From: Roseovarius gahaiensis
GTDB taxonomy: Bacteria; Pseudomonadota; Alphaproteobacteria; Rhodobacterales; Rhodobacteraceae
DNA length: 64,000 bases
Assembly: GCF_011601345.1 (NCBI RefSeq)
Contig: NZ_JAAORB010000007.1
Coordinates: 49,587-113,586, forward strand
Direction of reading: 5' to 3'
Shown: positions 29,226 to 37,925 of the stretch, one piece after another
Layout of the letters: each line of letters begins with the position of its first letter
Numbering within the stretch: the first letter of the stretch is position 1
Position numbers and translations under genes: made by a program
The notes under the pieces: generated by a model
Databases searched by the model: none
Told to the model about the DNA's origin: nothing
Seen by the model: the letters and a program-made list of their open reading frames with translations, nothing else

Positions 29226-29743
29226 GGCAATTGCCCCTTCAAAACCTGCGGCAACCCCGCAATGACGTTGACAACCAACCCGGCCTGCGCCGCCAAGGCT
29301 TGGTTCAGGCGGCCCTGCGCCTCGCGGAAGCGGCGGGCCAGTGCGTTTTCGGGCACGACGGACAGGCCGACTTCGTTGCTGACAATCACAACCGGGGCCG
29401 GGCAATCAGACAGGGCCGCCATCAAGGCGTTTTGGGCGTGCGCCAAGTCCGACTCGGCCAGCATTTGGTTGCTGAGCCACATCGTTGCGCAATCCAGCAG
29501 AACAATCTGGCTGGCGTCGGTGTCGCGCAGGGCAGCCCCCGGATCAAGCGGCGCCTCGACAGTCAGCCACCCTGATCCGCGCATGTCACGGTGGCGGTCC
29601 ACTTTGGCCTGCATTTCGTCATCAAAGGCTTGCGCCGTGGCCAGATAAACCCGGCTACGCCCGGTTTGCACGACCAATGACTCGGCAAAAGCCGATTTTC
29701 CCGAGGCGGCACCGCCAAGCACCATGGTGAGTTGTGGAAGCAT
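29222..29743 (-). CDS. cobU: Adenosylcobinamide kinase / adenosylcobinamide-phosphate guanylyltransferase
   Basis: A 173-residue P-loop enzyme: MVLGGAASGKSAFAESLV is the Walker A region with the family's GG..SGKS form, VLLDCATMWLSNQML is the conserved middle, and VIVSNEVGLSVVPENALARRFRE is a CobU signature. It phosphorylates adenosylcobinamide and attaches GMP to form the GDP-activated intermediate. ATG 29743 is chosen; more upstream starts would run into the rpoH promoter. It is divergent from rpoH across about 100 bases and overlaps the phosphatase gene by four bases. No cobalamin riboswitch fits in the short gap. Confidence 0.9.
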   Translation of the reverse strand: MLPQLTMVLGGAASGKSAFAESLVVQTGRSRVYLATAQAFDDEMQAKVDRHRDMRGSGWLTVEAPLDPGAALRDTDASQIVLLDCATMWLSNQMLAESDLAHAQNALMAALSDCPAPVVIVSNEVGLSVVPENALARRFREAQGRLNQALAAQAGLVVNVIAGLPQVLKGQLP

Positions 29744-29760
29744 ATTTTTCGGCCTCGTTG

Positions 29761-29788
29761 TGATCCAGTTGTAGCTAGGCCGCGTAAC
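29761..29788 (+). promoter_or_regulatory. RpoE-type (ECF11) promoter of rpoH
   Basis: TGATCC (29761-29766), exactly 18 bases, then TAAC (29785-29788). This closely matches the Rhodobacter sigma-E promoter pattern TGATCC-N18-TAA(G). It lies about 60 bases before the rpoH start, in the right orientation. In R. sphaeroides rpoH-II is a direct sigma-E (singlet oxygen response) target, which supports the reading. Confidence 0.75.
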
Positions 29789-29845
29789 ACCTTTTGAAAG
29801 ACCGTTAAGGAAACACGACACAGACCGTCAGGTGAGGGGGTCAAT

Positions 29846-30724
29846 ATGCCACTGGACGCACCGCAGACAAGCAACATGTCACGCTCGGCCATGAAAGCCG
29901 AGCTTTTGGACGCCGAGACCGAATTGAAACTGGCCTATGCTTGGCGTGATGAACGTGATGAAGAGGCACTGCACAGGCTGATCACAGCGTATATGCGGTT
30001 GGCCATTTCGATGGCGTCAAAATTCCGCCGGTATGGCGCGCCGATGAATGACCTGATCCAAGAGGCTGGCTTGGGCCTGATGAAAGCCGCCGACAAATTC
30101 GACCCCGATCGTGGGGTGCGGTTCTCAACTTACGCCGTGTGGTGGATCAAAGCCTCGATCCAAGATTACGTGATGCGCAATTGGTCGATGGTGCGGACCG
30201 GATCAACCAGCAGCCAGAAATCCCTGTTTTTCAACATGCGCCGCGTGCAGGCCCGGATCGAGCGCGAGGCAATGTCCAAGGGCGAAGAACTGGACGGCTA
30301 TCAACTGCGCGAAATGATTGCCCATGAGGTGGGCGTGCCCCTGCGGGATGTGGAGATGATGGAAGGTCGCCTTTCGGGGTCAGACTTTTCATTGAACGCA
30401 ACGCAATCTTCCGAAGACGAAGGCCGCGAATGGATTGAGACCATCGAAGATGACGGCATGCGCGGTGATGAACTGGTTGAGCAAGATCATGACCTGTCGG
30501 CGCTGCGTGATTGGTTGGGTCAGGCCATGGGGCGGCTTAATGATCGGGAACGCTTTATCATAAAAGAGCGCAAGCTGCGCGATGAACCGCGAACGTTGGA
30601 AAGCTTGGGGCAAGAATTGAGCCTGTCGAAAGAGCGGGTCCGACAGCTGGAGGCGGCGGCGTTCCAAAAGATGCGCAAGCATCTTGAACGTCAGGGTGCC
30701 GAGGTGCAAAACCTGTTGGCATGA
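29846..30724 (+). CDS. rpoH: RNA polymerase sigma-32-type factor (RpoH-II group)
   Basis: A 292-residue alternative sigma factor. Regions 2.1-2.4 are visible (YMRLAISMASKFRRYG, LIQEAGLGLMKAADKFDP, VRFSTYAVWWIKASIQDYVM), followed by the RpoH box-like QKSLFFNMRR (residues 124-133), and region 4 with TLESLGQELSLSKERVRQLE. The promoter (TGATCC-N18-TAAC) places it in the RpoE cascade, arguing for the second heat-shock sigma type of Rhodobacterales, active in photooxidative and general stress. SD GAGGGG precedes ATG 29846. The stop overlaps the ChaN-like gene start (ATGA), coupling the two. A heat-shock-type promoter lies before clpB in the same window. Confidence 0.9.
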   Translation: MPLDAPQTSNMSRSAMKAELLDAETELKLAYAWRDERDEEALHRLITAYMRLAISMASKFRRYGAPMNDLIQEAGLGLMKAADKFDPDRGVRFSTYAVWWIKASIQDYVMRNWSMVRTGSTSSQKSLFFNMRRVQARIEREAMSKGEELDGYQLREMIAHEVGVPLRDVEMMEGRLSGSDFSLNATQSSEDEGREWIETIEDDGMRGDELVEQDHDLSALRDWLGQAMGRLNDRERFIIKERKLRDEPRTLESLGQELSLSKERVRQLEAAAFQKMRKHLERQGAEVQNLLA

Positions 30725-31497
30725 AAACGATATTGTCCGCCGCACTTCTGTCGATGACCGCGCTTGGCGCAATGGCGCAAGACGTGGTCATCGTTGGCGA
30801 AATTCATGACAATCCCACACATTACGCGACACAAGCGGAAATTGTAGCTCAGGTTGCGCCCAAGGCTTTGGTGTTTGAGATGCTGACACCAGACCAAGCC
30901 AAGGCAATCACGCCCGAAAATCGCGAGGACGAAGCGCGCCTGAAAGATGCTTTGGAGTGGGAAAGCTCTGGGTGGCCGGATTTCTCAATGTATTATCCCA
31001 TCTTTGCGGCAGCCCCGAAGGCGCGGGTTTATGGCGGACAGGTGCCACGGGATGTTGCGCGGGCCGCGTTTGAAAATGGGATCGCCACGGGATTTTCCGG
31101 CGATCCCGATACTTACGGCCTGACCGACGCTTTGCCCGAGGCCCAACAAAACACACGCGAGGCGATGCAATTGGCCGCGCATTGCGATGCCTTGCCCGCC
31201 GAAATGCTGCCGGGCATGGTGGCCATCCAACGCTTGCGTGACGCAGAATTGGCCCACGGCGTTGTGCAGGCAATGCAGGACACGGGCGGCCCGGTTGCCC
31301 TGATCACCGGCAATGGCCATGCGCGCAAGGATTGGGGCGTTCCGTCTTACTTGCAGCGCGTTGCGTCGGATCTGGAGGTGCACGTGATCGGACAAACCGA
31401 AGACGGGGTATCCTTGGAGGGTGGTTTTGATGAAATGCGGTCGGCCCCGGCGGTCGCGCGCGAGGATCCCTGCGCCGCCTTCACCGGCAACGGTTGA
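30721..31497 (+). CDS. ChaN family protein (secreted haem/iron-associated fold)
   Basis: A 258-residue exported protein. A signal peptide (MKTILSAALLSMTALGAMA) precedes QDVVIVGEIHDNPTHYATQ, the start signature of ChaN-like proteins, and GGPVALITGNGHARKDWGVP is the conserved C-terminal motif. ChaN of Campylobacter binds cofacial haems; this protein lacks a lipobox cysteine, so it should be soluble in the periplasm, unlike lipoprotein members. Translation is coupled to rpoH through an ATGA overlap, which puts it under stress control. Haem binding is inferred from the family only. Confidence 0.8.
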   Translation: MKTILSAALLSMTALGAMAQDVVIVGEIHDNPTHYATQAEIVAQVAPKALVFEMLTPDQAKAITPENREDEARLKDALEWESSGWPDFSMYYPIFAAAPKARVYGGQVPRDVARAAFENGIATGFSGDPDTYGLTDALPEAQQNTREAMQLAAHCDALPAEMLPGMVAIQRLRDAELAHGVVQAMQDTGGPVALITGNGHARKDWGVPSYLQRVASDLEVHVIGQTEDGVSLEGGFDEMRSAPAVAREDPCAAFTGNG

Positions 31498-31560
31498 GCG
31501 GCCCTTGCCAGCCCGAGGGGCAAAGCCTAGTGTCCCGACGGGTCGGATAGGAAAAGCGCC

Positions 31561-32754
31561 ATGTTGGCATCAAAACGCATTCTTTTGGTTATCAGCGGCG
31601 GCATCGCGGCCTTCAAATCATTGGACCTGATCCGTCGATTGCGCGAACGTGGTGCGCATGTGATCCCGGTTCTGACGCGCGCGGGGGAAGAGTTTGTGAC
31701 CCCTTTGTCAGTGTCCGCTTTGGCCGGTCACAAGGTTTTCAGGGACTTGTTCGACCTGACCGACGAGGCCGAGATGGGCCATATCGAATTGAGCCGCAGT
31801 GCCGATCTGATCGTTGTGGCACCGGCCACGGCCAATCTCATGGCCAAGATGGCCGGCGGCATGGCCGATGATCTGGCCTCAACTTTGCTGCTTGCCACCG
31901 ACACGCCGGTTCTGATCGCGCCCGCCATGAATGTCAGGATGTGGCAACACCCGGCGACGCAGCGCAACATTGAGACCCTAAAAGCGGATGGGATCGGCTT
32001 TGTCGGCCCGGATGATGGGGATATGGCCTGTGGCGAATATGGGCCGGGGCGCATGGCCGAGCCGCTGGAAATCGTCGCGGCGATTGATCGCGCACTGTCG
32101 GACGGTCCGTTAAAGGGTAAACGCGTGATCGTCACCTCGGGCCCGACGCATGAGCCGATTGACCCTGTCCGCTACATCGCCAACCGCTCATCGGGGGCGC
32201 AAGGCACGGCAATCGCGCATGCCCTTGCATCGCTGGGGGCCGAGGTTATGTTTGTGACCGGCCCTGCCGACGTGCCCCCGCCCGAGGGGGTGACCGTTGT
32301 GCCGGTCGAAACCGCAGGCCAGATGATGCAGGCCGTGCAAACCGCACTGCCCGCTGACGCCGCCGTGTTCGCTGCCGCTGTGGCCGATTGGCGGGTGGCC
32401 AGCGCCAACACCTCGAAACTCAAGAAAACCAAGGGCGGGCTGCCGGTGCTGGAATTTGCGGAAAACCCGGACATCCTAGCCACGATCAGCCAGATGGACA
32501 CCGGACGGCCCGGCCTTGTGATTGGGTTTGCAGCCGAGACCGACGATGTGATTGCCAATGCCACGGCGAAACACGCGCGCAAAGGCTGTGACTGGATCGT
32601 GGCCAATGATGTCAGCCACGCAACCGCAATCATGGGCGGGCTGGAAAATCACGTTACATTGATTACGAACGACGGTGCAGAGGAATGGCCGCGTATGGCA
32701 AAAGCCGATGTGGCCGCCCGGCTGGCCGAACGGATCGCGCAGGCGCTGGCCTGA
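31561..32754 (+). CDS. coaBC: Bifunctional phosphopantothenoylcysteine decarboxylase / phosphopantothenate-cysteine ligase
   Basis: A 397-residue coenzyme A biosynthesis enzyme. The flavin-dependent CoaC half spans about residues 1-180 (ILLVISGGIAAFKSLDLIRR, the PAMNVRMW motif with its active-site Asn). The CoaB ligase half begins at GKRVIVTSGPTHEPIDPVRY and contains KKTKGGLPVLEFAENPDIL and VIGFAAETDD. It makes 4'-phosphopantetheine from phosphopantothenate and cysteine. It lies 63 bases after the ChaN-like gene and is followed by dut. Confidence 0.95.
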   Translation: MLASKRILLVISGGIAAFKSLDLIRRLRERGAHVIPVLTRAGEEFVTPLSVSALAGHKVFRDLFDLTDEAEMGHIELSRSADLIVVAPATANLMAKMAGGMADDLASTLLLATDTPVLIAPAMNVRMWQHPATQRNIETLKADGIGFVGPDDGDMACGEYGPGRMAEPLEIVAAIDRALSDGPLKGKRVIVTSGPTHEPIDPVRYIANRSSGAQGTAIAHALASLGAEVMFVTGPADVPPPEGVTVVPVETAGQMMQAVQTALPADAAVFAAAVADWRVASANTSKLKKTKGGLPVLEFAENPDILATISQMDTGRPGLVIGFAAETDDVIANATAKHARKGCDWIVANDVSHATAIMGGLENHVTLITNDGAEEWPRMAKADVAARLAERIAQALA

Positions 32755-32761
32755 GAATTTG

Positions 32762-32781
32762 AGTATTTTTGGAACAATGAA
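32762..32781 (+). repeat. Intergenic element copy 3 (core only)
   Basis: GAGTATTTTTGGAACAATGAAG lies just after the coaBC stop. It matches copy 1 (2142-2201) base for base over TATTTTTGGAACAATGAAG, without the GC hairpin. Part of it is the leader of dut. Confidence 0.5.
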
Positions 32782-32790
32782 GGCGTGGGC

Positions 32791-33255
32791 ATGGTCCTGA
32801 TCACATTCACTTGGGAAGAGGGCGCCGACCGGACACTCGGCCTGCCTGCTTATGCGTCGGACGGGGCGGCGGGCGCCGATCTGCGGGCAAATTTTCCCGC
32901 GATGCAGCGCGATACGGGCATCACGTTGCAGCCGGGCGCACGGTCGCTTGTGCCGACGGGTTTGCGGCTTGCCATTCCAGAGTGGTATGAGGTGCAGTTA
33001 CGACCGCGGTCTGGCCTGGCACTGAAGCATGGGCTGACCTTGCCCAACAGCCCCGGCACGATTGACAGTGATTACCGTGGGCCTTTGGGGGTGATCGTGA
33101 TGAACGCGGGGGATCAGCCGTTTCACATAGATCACGGGATGCGTATCGCGCAGATGATCGTGGCACCTGTGATCCGGGCCACCTTTGATCTGGTCGAGGG
33201 CTTGGATGAGACAGCCCGGGGCGGTGGTGGCTTTGGCTCAACGGGGCATGGCTGA
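32791..33255 (+). CDS. dut: dUTP diphosphatase (dUTPase)
   Basis: A 154-residue trimeric dUTPase with all five motifs: [44 protein letters not shown] and the C-terminal [10 protein letters not shown]. It hydrolyses dUTP to dUMP and keeps uracil out of DNA. ATG 32791 is chosen (in-frame GTG 32785 is possible but adds nothing typical). The stop TGA overlaps the start of the moeB-like gene (TGATG). Association with coaBC is common in bacteria. Confidence 0.95.
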   Translation: MVLITFTWEEGADRTLGLPAYASDGAAGADLRANFPAMQRDTGITLQPGARSLVPTGLRLAIPEWYEVQLRPRSGLALKHGLTLPNSPGTIDSDYRGPLGVIVMNAGDQPFHIDHGMRIAQMIVAPVIRATFDLVEGLDETARGGGGFGSTGHG

Positions 33256-34310
33256 TGCTGTTGGTATTTGTCATGGCGGCGACCCTGTGGGGCATTGGTG
33301 CCCTGATGGGGGCGCCCAAGCGGCTGCGGTGGAGCATGATCGGGCTGTTGTGGGTGGCTGTGGTCGGGCTGCATCTGGCTTTGCCCGCTGCACATCCGTT
33401 GCGACTGGCGACAGGTGAAAGCCCGGCCTTGTGGCTGATCCTGGGTGGCTTCGCGGTGCTGGCGGTGATTTATCGTTTGGCGCTGAAGGCATTGCGCAGC
33501 AAGGCGGACGCGCAGCAAGAGCCGGAACAAAAAAAGCTTTTTTCTGAAACCGAACTGGATCGCTATGCCCGCCACATCGTGCTGCGCGAGCTTGGCGGGC
33601 CGGGCCAAAAGGCTCTGAAAGAAGCCCGCGTTCTGGTGATTGGCGCCGGCGGTTTGGGATCGCCGGCGCTGCTGTATCTGGCGGCAGCGGGGGTTGGTAC
33701 GATCGGGGTGATCGACGACGACATGGTCGACAATTCGAACCTGCAACGGCAGGTCATTCACCGGGACCGCGACACCGGCCTGCCCAAAGTGCAATCGGCC
33801 ATGACCGCGATGCAGGCGCAAAACCCATCGGTCGAAGTGCGCCCCTATCAGCGCCGTCTGACCAAGGAGATCGCTGGCGATCTGTTTGCCGATTACGATA
33901 TCATTCTGGACGGCACGGATAATTTCGATACGCGCTACTTGGCGAATGCGACCGCAGTGGGCCAAGGCAAGCCATTGATTTCCGGCGCGCTGTCGCAGTG
34001 GGAGGGGCAATTGAGCGTGTTTGACCCGTCAAAGGGCACGCCATGTTACCAATGCATTTTCCCTGACCGCCCGGCCCCGGGGCTTGCGCCATCCTGTGCC
34101 GAAGCTGGTGTGCTTGGCCCGCTGCCCGGTGTGGTCGGGGCGATGATGGCGGCAGAGGCGGTCAAGCTGATTGCCCATGCGGGCCAGCCGCTGTTGGGGG
34201 AAATGCTGATTTATGATGCGCTATGGGGTGAGACCCGGAAGATTTCCCTGAAACGCCGTGAAAATTGCCCTGTTTGCGGCCAAACACATGAAAAGGACGC
34301 CGAGGCATGA
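33255..34310 (+). CDS. moeB: MoeB/ThiF-type adenylyltransferase with N-terminal membrane anchor
   Basis: A 351-residue E1-like enzyme. Residues about 1-80 form two to three hydrophobic helices (LLVFVMAATLWGIGALMGAP and later WLILGGFAVLAVIYRL), absent from E. coli MoeB. The rest is the adenylation domain: LDRYARHIVLRELGGPGQ, nucleotide loop VIGAGGLGSPALLYLAAAGVG, catalytic DDDMVDNSNLQRQ, two zinc CxxC pairs (CYQC and CPVC), and SCAEAGVLGPL. It activates the C-terminal glycine of a small sulfur carrier such as MoaD or ThiS. It overlaps both dut (one base) and the next gene (four bases). Confidence 0.87.
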   Translation: MLLVFVMAATLWGIGALMGAPKRLRWSMIGLLWVAVVGLHLALPAAHPLRLATGESPALWLILGGFAVLAVIYRLALKALRSKADAQQEPEQKKLFSETELDRYARHIVLRELGGPGQKALKEARVLVIGAGGLGSPALLYLAAAGVGTIGVIDDDMVDNSNLQRQVIHRDRDTGLPKVQSAMTAMQAQNPSVEVRPYQRRLTKEIAGDLFADYDIILDGTDNFDTRYLANATAVGQGKPLISGALSQWEGQLSVFDPSKGTPCYQCIFPDRPAPGLAPSCAEAGVLGPLPGVVGAMMAAEAVKLIAHAGQPLLGEMLIYDALWGETRKISLKRRENCPVCGQTHEKDAEA

Positions 34311-36319
34311 GCAATCCGTTATTGGCCGAGTGGAACACGCCGTTCAATCTTGCTCCGTTTGATCGGATCGAAGATGCCCATTTTGAACCAGCTTTTGACG
34401 TCGCGTTGCAGGAGGCGCGGGCAGACATCACAAAGATTGCCGAAAACCCCGAAAAGCCCAGCTTTGCCAATACGATCGAGGCGCTTGAAGCCAGTGGTGA
34501 GGCGTTGGACAAGGTGTTGTCGGTTTTCTTTTCCGTGGCCGGGGCCGACAGCACCCCCAAACGGCAGGAATTGCAACGCAGCTTTGGGCCGAAACTGGCG
34601 GCGTATTCATCGGAAGTGACCGGGAACAAAAAGCTGTTTCAGCGGATCAAAACCCTGTGGCAAGTTCAAGACGATCTGGACCTGACCGACGAGCAGGCCC
34701 GGCTGCTGATGCTGACACGCCGTCGGTTTGTACGGGCCGGGGCGGCGCTGGACGGTGAGGCTGATCAGCGGATGCGCCAGATCATGGCGCGGCTATCAGA
34801 GCTTGGCACAAAGTTCACCCAAAACCTGCTGGCAGATGAGGCCGGATGGTTCATGGAACTGGACGATCAAGCGCTTGAAAACCTGCCTGAGTTTCTGATT
34901 TCTGCCGCGCGTGAAGCGGGGCGGGAAAAGGGCGTTGACCGCCCGGTGATCACCCTTTCGCGGTCCTTGCTTGTGCCGTTCTTGCAATTCTCATCACGCC
35001 GGGACTTGCGAGAGCAGGCGTTTCGGGCATGGGCGGCGCGTGGCGCAATGGGCGGTGAAACGGACAATCGCGCGATTGCTGCTGAGATACTGCAGCTTCG
35101 GCAAGAGCGCGCGCAACTTTTGGGCTATGACAGTTTTGCCGCCTATAAGCTGGAAACCGAGATGGCGAAAACGCCCGAGCGCGTGAAAGATCTGCTGTGG
35201 CAGGTCTGGACGCCAGCCAAAGCGCAGGCCGAGGCGGACGCCGAAACACTGACCCAAATGATGCAAGCCGATGGGATAAATGGGGCATTGCAGCCTTGGG
35301 ATTGGCGGTATTACGCGGAAAAGCGGCGGCAGGCCGAGCATGATCTGGATGAGGCTGCGCTGAAGCCATACTTGTCGCTAGACGCGATGATCGACGCGGC
35401 GTTTGGCGTGGCGCACCGGCTCTTCGGGTTGGAGTTCAAGCCGCTGGATATCGCGCTATATCACCCCGATTGCCGCGCGTGGGAGGTCACCCGAAATGGG
35501 CGGCATGTGGCGGTGTTTATCGGGGATTATTTCGCCCGAGCATCCAAGCGGTCGGGCGCGTGGTGCAGCGCGATGCGCGGGCAGGCCAAGCGGCCACATG
35601 TGCAGGGGCCGGTGGTTGTCAACGTCTGCAACTTTGCCAAGGGTGATCCGGCGTTGTTGTCGTATGACGATGCGCGGACCTTGTTTCACGAATTCGGGCA
35701 CGCCCTGCATCACCTGCTGTCAGACGTGACTTATGAAAGTATTTCCGGCACGTCCGTGGCGCGCGACTTTGTCGAACTGCCCAGTCAGTTGTATGAGCAT
35801 TGGCTGGAGGTGCCGGAGGTTTTGGAAAAATACGCCCGCCATCATCAAACCGGAGAGGCGATGCCCCCGGAATTGCTGGACAAAATGCTGAAAGCCGCGA
35901 ATTTCGATCAAGGGTTTCAAACGGTGGAATATGTCGCCTCGGCCATGGTGGATTTGGCGTTTCATGAAGGGGACGCGCCGAGCGATCCGATGGACAAGCA
36001 GCGCGAGACATTGGAAAACATGGGCATGCCGCAGGCGATCACGATGCGCCATGCCACCCCGCAGTTCGCGCATGTATTTTCCGGGGATGGGTATTCCAGT
36101 GGCTACTACAGTTACATGTGGTCAGAAGTCATGGATGCCGATGCGTTTGCGGCTTTTGAGGACGGTGCGGGTGCGTTCGATGAAGAACAGGCCAAGGCAT
36201 TGGAAACACACATTCTATCGCGCGGCGGTTCGGCCGACCCCGAAGAGCTTTACATCGCATTCCGTGGGCGTCTGCCGGGTGTTGAGGCGCTGTTGAAGGG
36301 GCGCGGGCTGGTTGCCTGA
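34307..36319 (+). CDS. M3 family metallopeptidase (oligopeptidase A / peptidyl-dipeptidase Dcp type)
   Basis: A 670-residue zinc peptidase. The zinc site is LFHEFGHALHHLLS (HExxH) with the third ligand in the following helix (YESISGTSVARDFVELPSQ), and the C-terminal part includes YSSGYYSYMWSEVMDADAF typical of Dcp/OpdA. No signal peptide is seen, so it should act on short peptides in the cytoplasm. ATG 34307 overlaps the moeB-like stop (ATGA). A hairpin follows its stop. Confidence 0.9.
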   Translation: MSNPLLAEWNTPFNLAPFDRIEDAHFEPAFDVALQEARADITKIAENPEKPSFANTIEALEASGEALDKVLSVFFSVAGADSTPKRQELQRSFGPKLAAYSSEVTGNKKLFQRIKTLWQVQDDLDLTDEQARLLMLTRRRFVRAGAALDGEADQRMRQIMARLSELGTKFTQNLLADEAGWFMELDDQALENLPEFLISAAREAGREKGVDRPVITLSRSLLVPFLQFSSRRDLREQAFRAWAARGAMGGETDNRAIAAEILQLRQERAQLLGYDSFAAYKLETEMAKTPERVKDLLWQVWTPAKAQAEADAETLTQMMQADGINGALQPWDWRYYAEKRRQAEHDLDEAALKPYLSLDAMIDAAFGVAHRLFGLEFKPLDIALYHPDCRAWEVTRNGRHVAVFIGDYFARASKRSGAWCSAMRGQAKRPHVQGPVVVNVCNFAKGDPALLSYDDARTLFHEFGHALHHLLSDVTYESISGTSVARDFVELPSQLYEHWLEVPEVLEKYARHHQTGEAMPPELLDKMLKAANFDQGFQTVEYVASAMVDLAFHEGDAPSDPMDKQRETLENMGMPQAITMRHATPQFAHVFSGDGYSSGYYSYMWSEVMDADAFAAFEDGAGAFDEEQAKALETHILSRGGSADPEELYIAFRGRLPGVEALLKGRGLVA

Positions 36320-36330
36320 TCGGGTGTGTG

Positions 36331-36352
36331 TTGCGCCCAAAGATGGGCGCAA
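36331..36352. terminator. Hairpin between the M3 peptidase and the phosphohexomutase
   Basis: TTGCGCCCA, AAGA loop, TGGGCGCAA: a perfect 9-bp stem in the gap between convergent genes, positioned to end both transcripts. No long T run follows on either strand. Confidence 0.5.
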
Positions 36353-36404
36353 ACAGTTCTTACTGGCCAGCCAAAGGCTGCGACTTCCTGTGTGGTGAGC
36401 CGGC

Positions 36405-37901
36405 CTAGAATGTCTGGTCGTAGTCACCGACTGAGGGCTCGGTGCGGATCACCCCATCAATATCAGCAAAGATCGCGCGCAATTCGTCCTCGCTGTCACT
36501 ACTTTCGCAGACCACCACGAGGTTAGGGGTGTTCGACGAGGCGCGGACAAGCCCCCAAGACCCGTTGTCAAGAATCACACGCGCGCCGTTGACCGTAACA
36601 ACCTCTTTGATGGCGCGGCCTGCAATCTGATCTCCGGCGTCGGCCTTGGCGACCAGTTTCTCGACGATGCGATCAAGCACCTCGTATTTCTCGGTATCCG
36701 CGCAATAGGGCGACATTGTGGGGGTCGAGAAGGTGTGCGGCAGGGCACGGCGCAGGTCGGACATGGAGCTGTCGGGGTTGCGATCCATCAGCTTGCAAAT
36801 CTCGACGGCCACCCGCATCCCGCAGTCATAGCCCCGGCCCACAGGTTCGGCCAAAAAGTAATGCCCGGATTTTTCAAAGCCGGCCAAGGCGCCAATTTCC
36901 TTGACCCGGCGTTTCATATGGCTGTGCCCGGTTTTCCAGTAATCGGCCTTGGCACCGTTTTTCTGCAGTTCCGGGTCCGAGGCAAACAGGCCGGTGGATT
37001 TCACATCGGCCACAAAGGTGGAATTCGGGTAAAGGCGCGACAGGTCGCGCGCCATGATGACGCCGACCTTGTCGGCAAAGATTTCTTGGCCTTCGTCATC
37101 GACCACGCCGCAGCGGTCGCCATCGCCGTCAAACCCAAGGGCGAAATCGGCCCCGGTGGCGCGCACACTATCGGCCATGTCATGCAGCATTTCCATGGCT
37201 TCGGGGTTGGGGTTGTAGTTGGGGAAGGTGTAATCAAGTGTGTTATGGCTGGGCACCACTTCGACACCGATCCGTTTGAACACTTCGGGCGCAAAAGCCG
37301 AGGCCGTGCCGTTGCCCGTGGCGCAGACCACCCGCAGCTTGCGCGACATTTTGAAATCGCCCACGAGGTCATCAAGATACGCCTCGCGCACGCCATCGAC
37401 AAATTCATAAGACCCGCCGTCGCGCGTCTGGCCCTGACCGTTCAGGACAATATCGCGCAATTCGGCCATTTCATCGGGGCCGTGGGTCAGCGGACGCTCG
37501 AACCCCATTTTCACGCCGGTCCAGCCGTTCGGGTTGTGGCTGGCGGTAACCATCGCCACGGCGGGCGCATCAAGGTGGAACTGTGCGAAATAGGCCATGG
37601 GCGACAGCGCCGGGCCAATATCGCGCACGCGAATGCCAGCCTGCATCAGCCCAAGGATCAGGGCGTGTTTGATGGCCAGCGAGTAATCGCGGTAATCGTT
37701 GCCAACCGCGATTTCCGGTTTGATCCCGCGCTTTTGCATCTGCGTGCCAAGCCCAAGCCCAAGCGCCGTCATGCCCGGTAGATTGATTTCATCAGGATAT
37801 TTCCACCGTGCGTCATATTCGCGAAAGCCCGTTGGCGCGATCATCGCGTCACGTAGAAATTCCCATGTGTTGGGCGTGCATGTGGGCAAGGGTTTGGTCA
37901 T
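36405..37901 (-). CDS. manB: Phosphomannomutase/phosphoglucomutase
   Basis: A 498-residue alpha-D-phosphohexomutase. The active-site phosphoserine loop is VTASHNPNGWTGVKMGF, the metal loop is LGFDGDGDRCGVVDDEG, the sugar-binding region contains EKSGHYF (the E-x-S-G-H motif), and the phosphate-binding domain is at the C-terminus. It interconverts sugar 1- and 6-phosphates for nucleotide sugar synthesis. It is followed by kdsA and the capsule-export genes on the same strand, so a role in capsule or LPS precursor supply is likely. The exact hexose preference cannot be read. Confidence 0.88.
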   Translation of the reverse strand: MTKPLPTCTPNTWEFLRDAMIAPTGFREYDARWKYPDEINLPGMTALGLGLGTQMQKRGIKPEIAVGNDYRDYSLAIKHALILGLMQAGIRVRDIGPALSPMAYFAQFHLDAPAVAMVTASHNPNGWTGVKMGFERPLTHGPDEMAELRDIVLNGQGQTRDGGSYEFVDGVREAYLDDLVGDFKMSRKLRVVCATGNGTASAFAPEVFKRIGVEVVPSHNTLDYTFPNYNPNPEAMEMLHDMADSVRATGADFALGFDGDGDRCGVVDDEGQEIFADKVGVIMARDLSRLYPNSTFVADVKSTGLFASDPELQKNGAKADYWKTGHSHMKRRVKEIGALAGFEKSGHYFLAEPVGRGYDCGMRVAVEICKLMDRNPDSSMSDLRRALPHTFSTPTMSPYCADTEKYEVLDRIVEKLVAKADAGDQIAGRAIKEVVTVNGARVILDNGSWGLVRASSNTPNLVVVCESSDSEDELRAIFADIDGVIRTEPSVGDYDQTF

Positions 37902-37925
37902 AGGGATACTCGTTGATGCGGGGAA

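Noticed and set aside
29744..29845. Cobalamin riboswitch upstream of cobU
   Set aside because: Only about 100 bases between cobU and rpoH; no B12-box-like sequence was seen.
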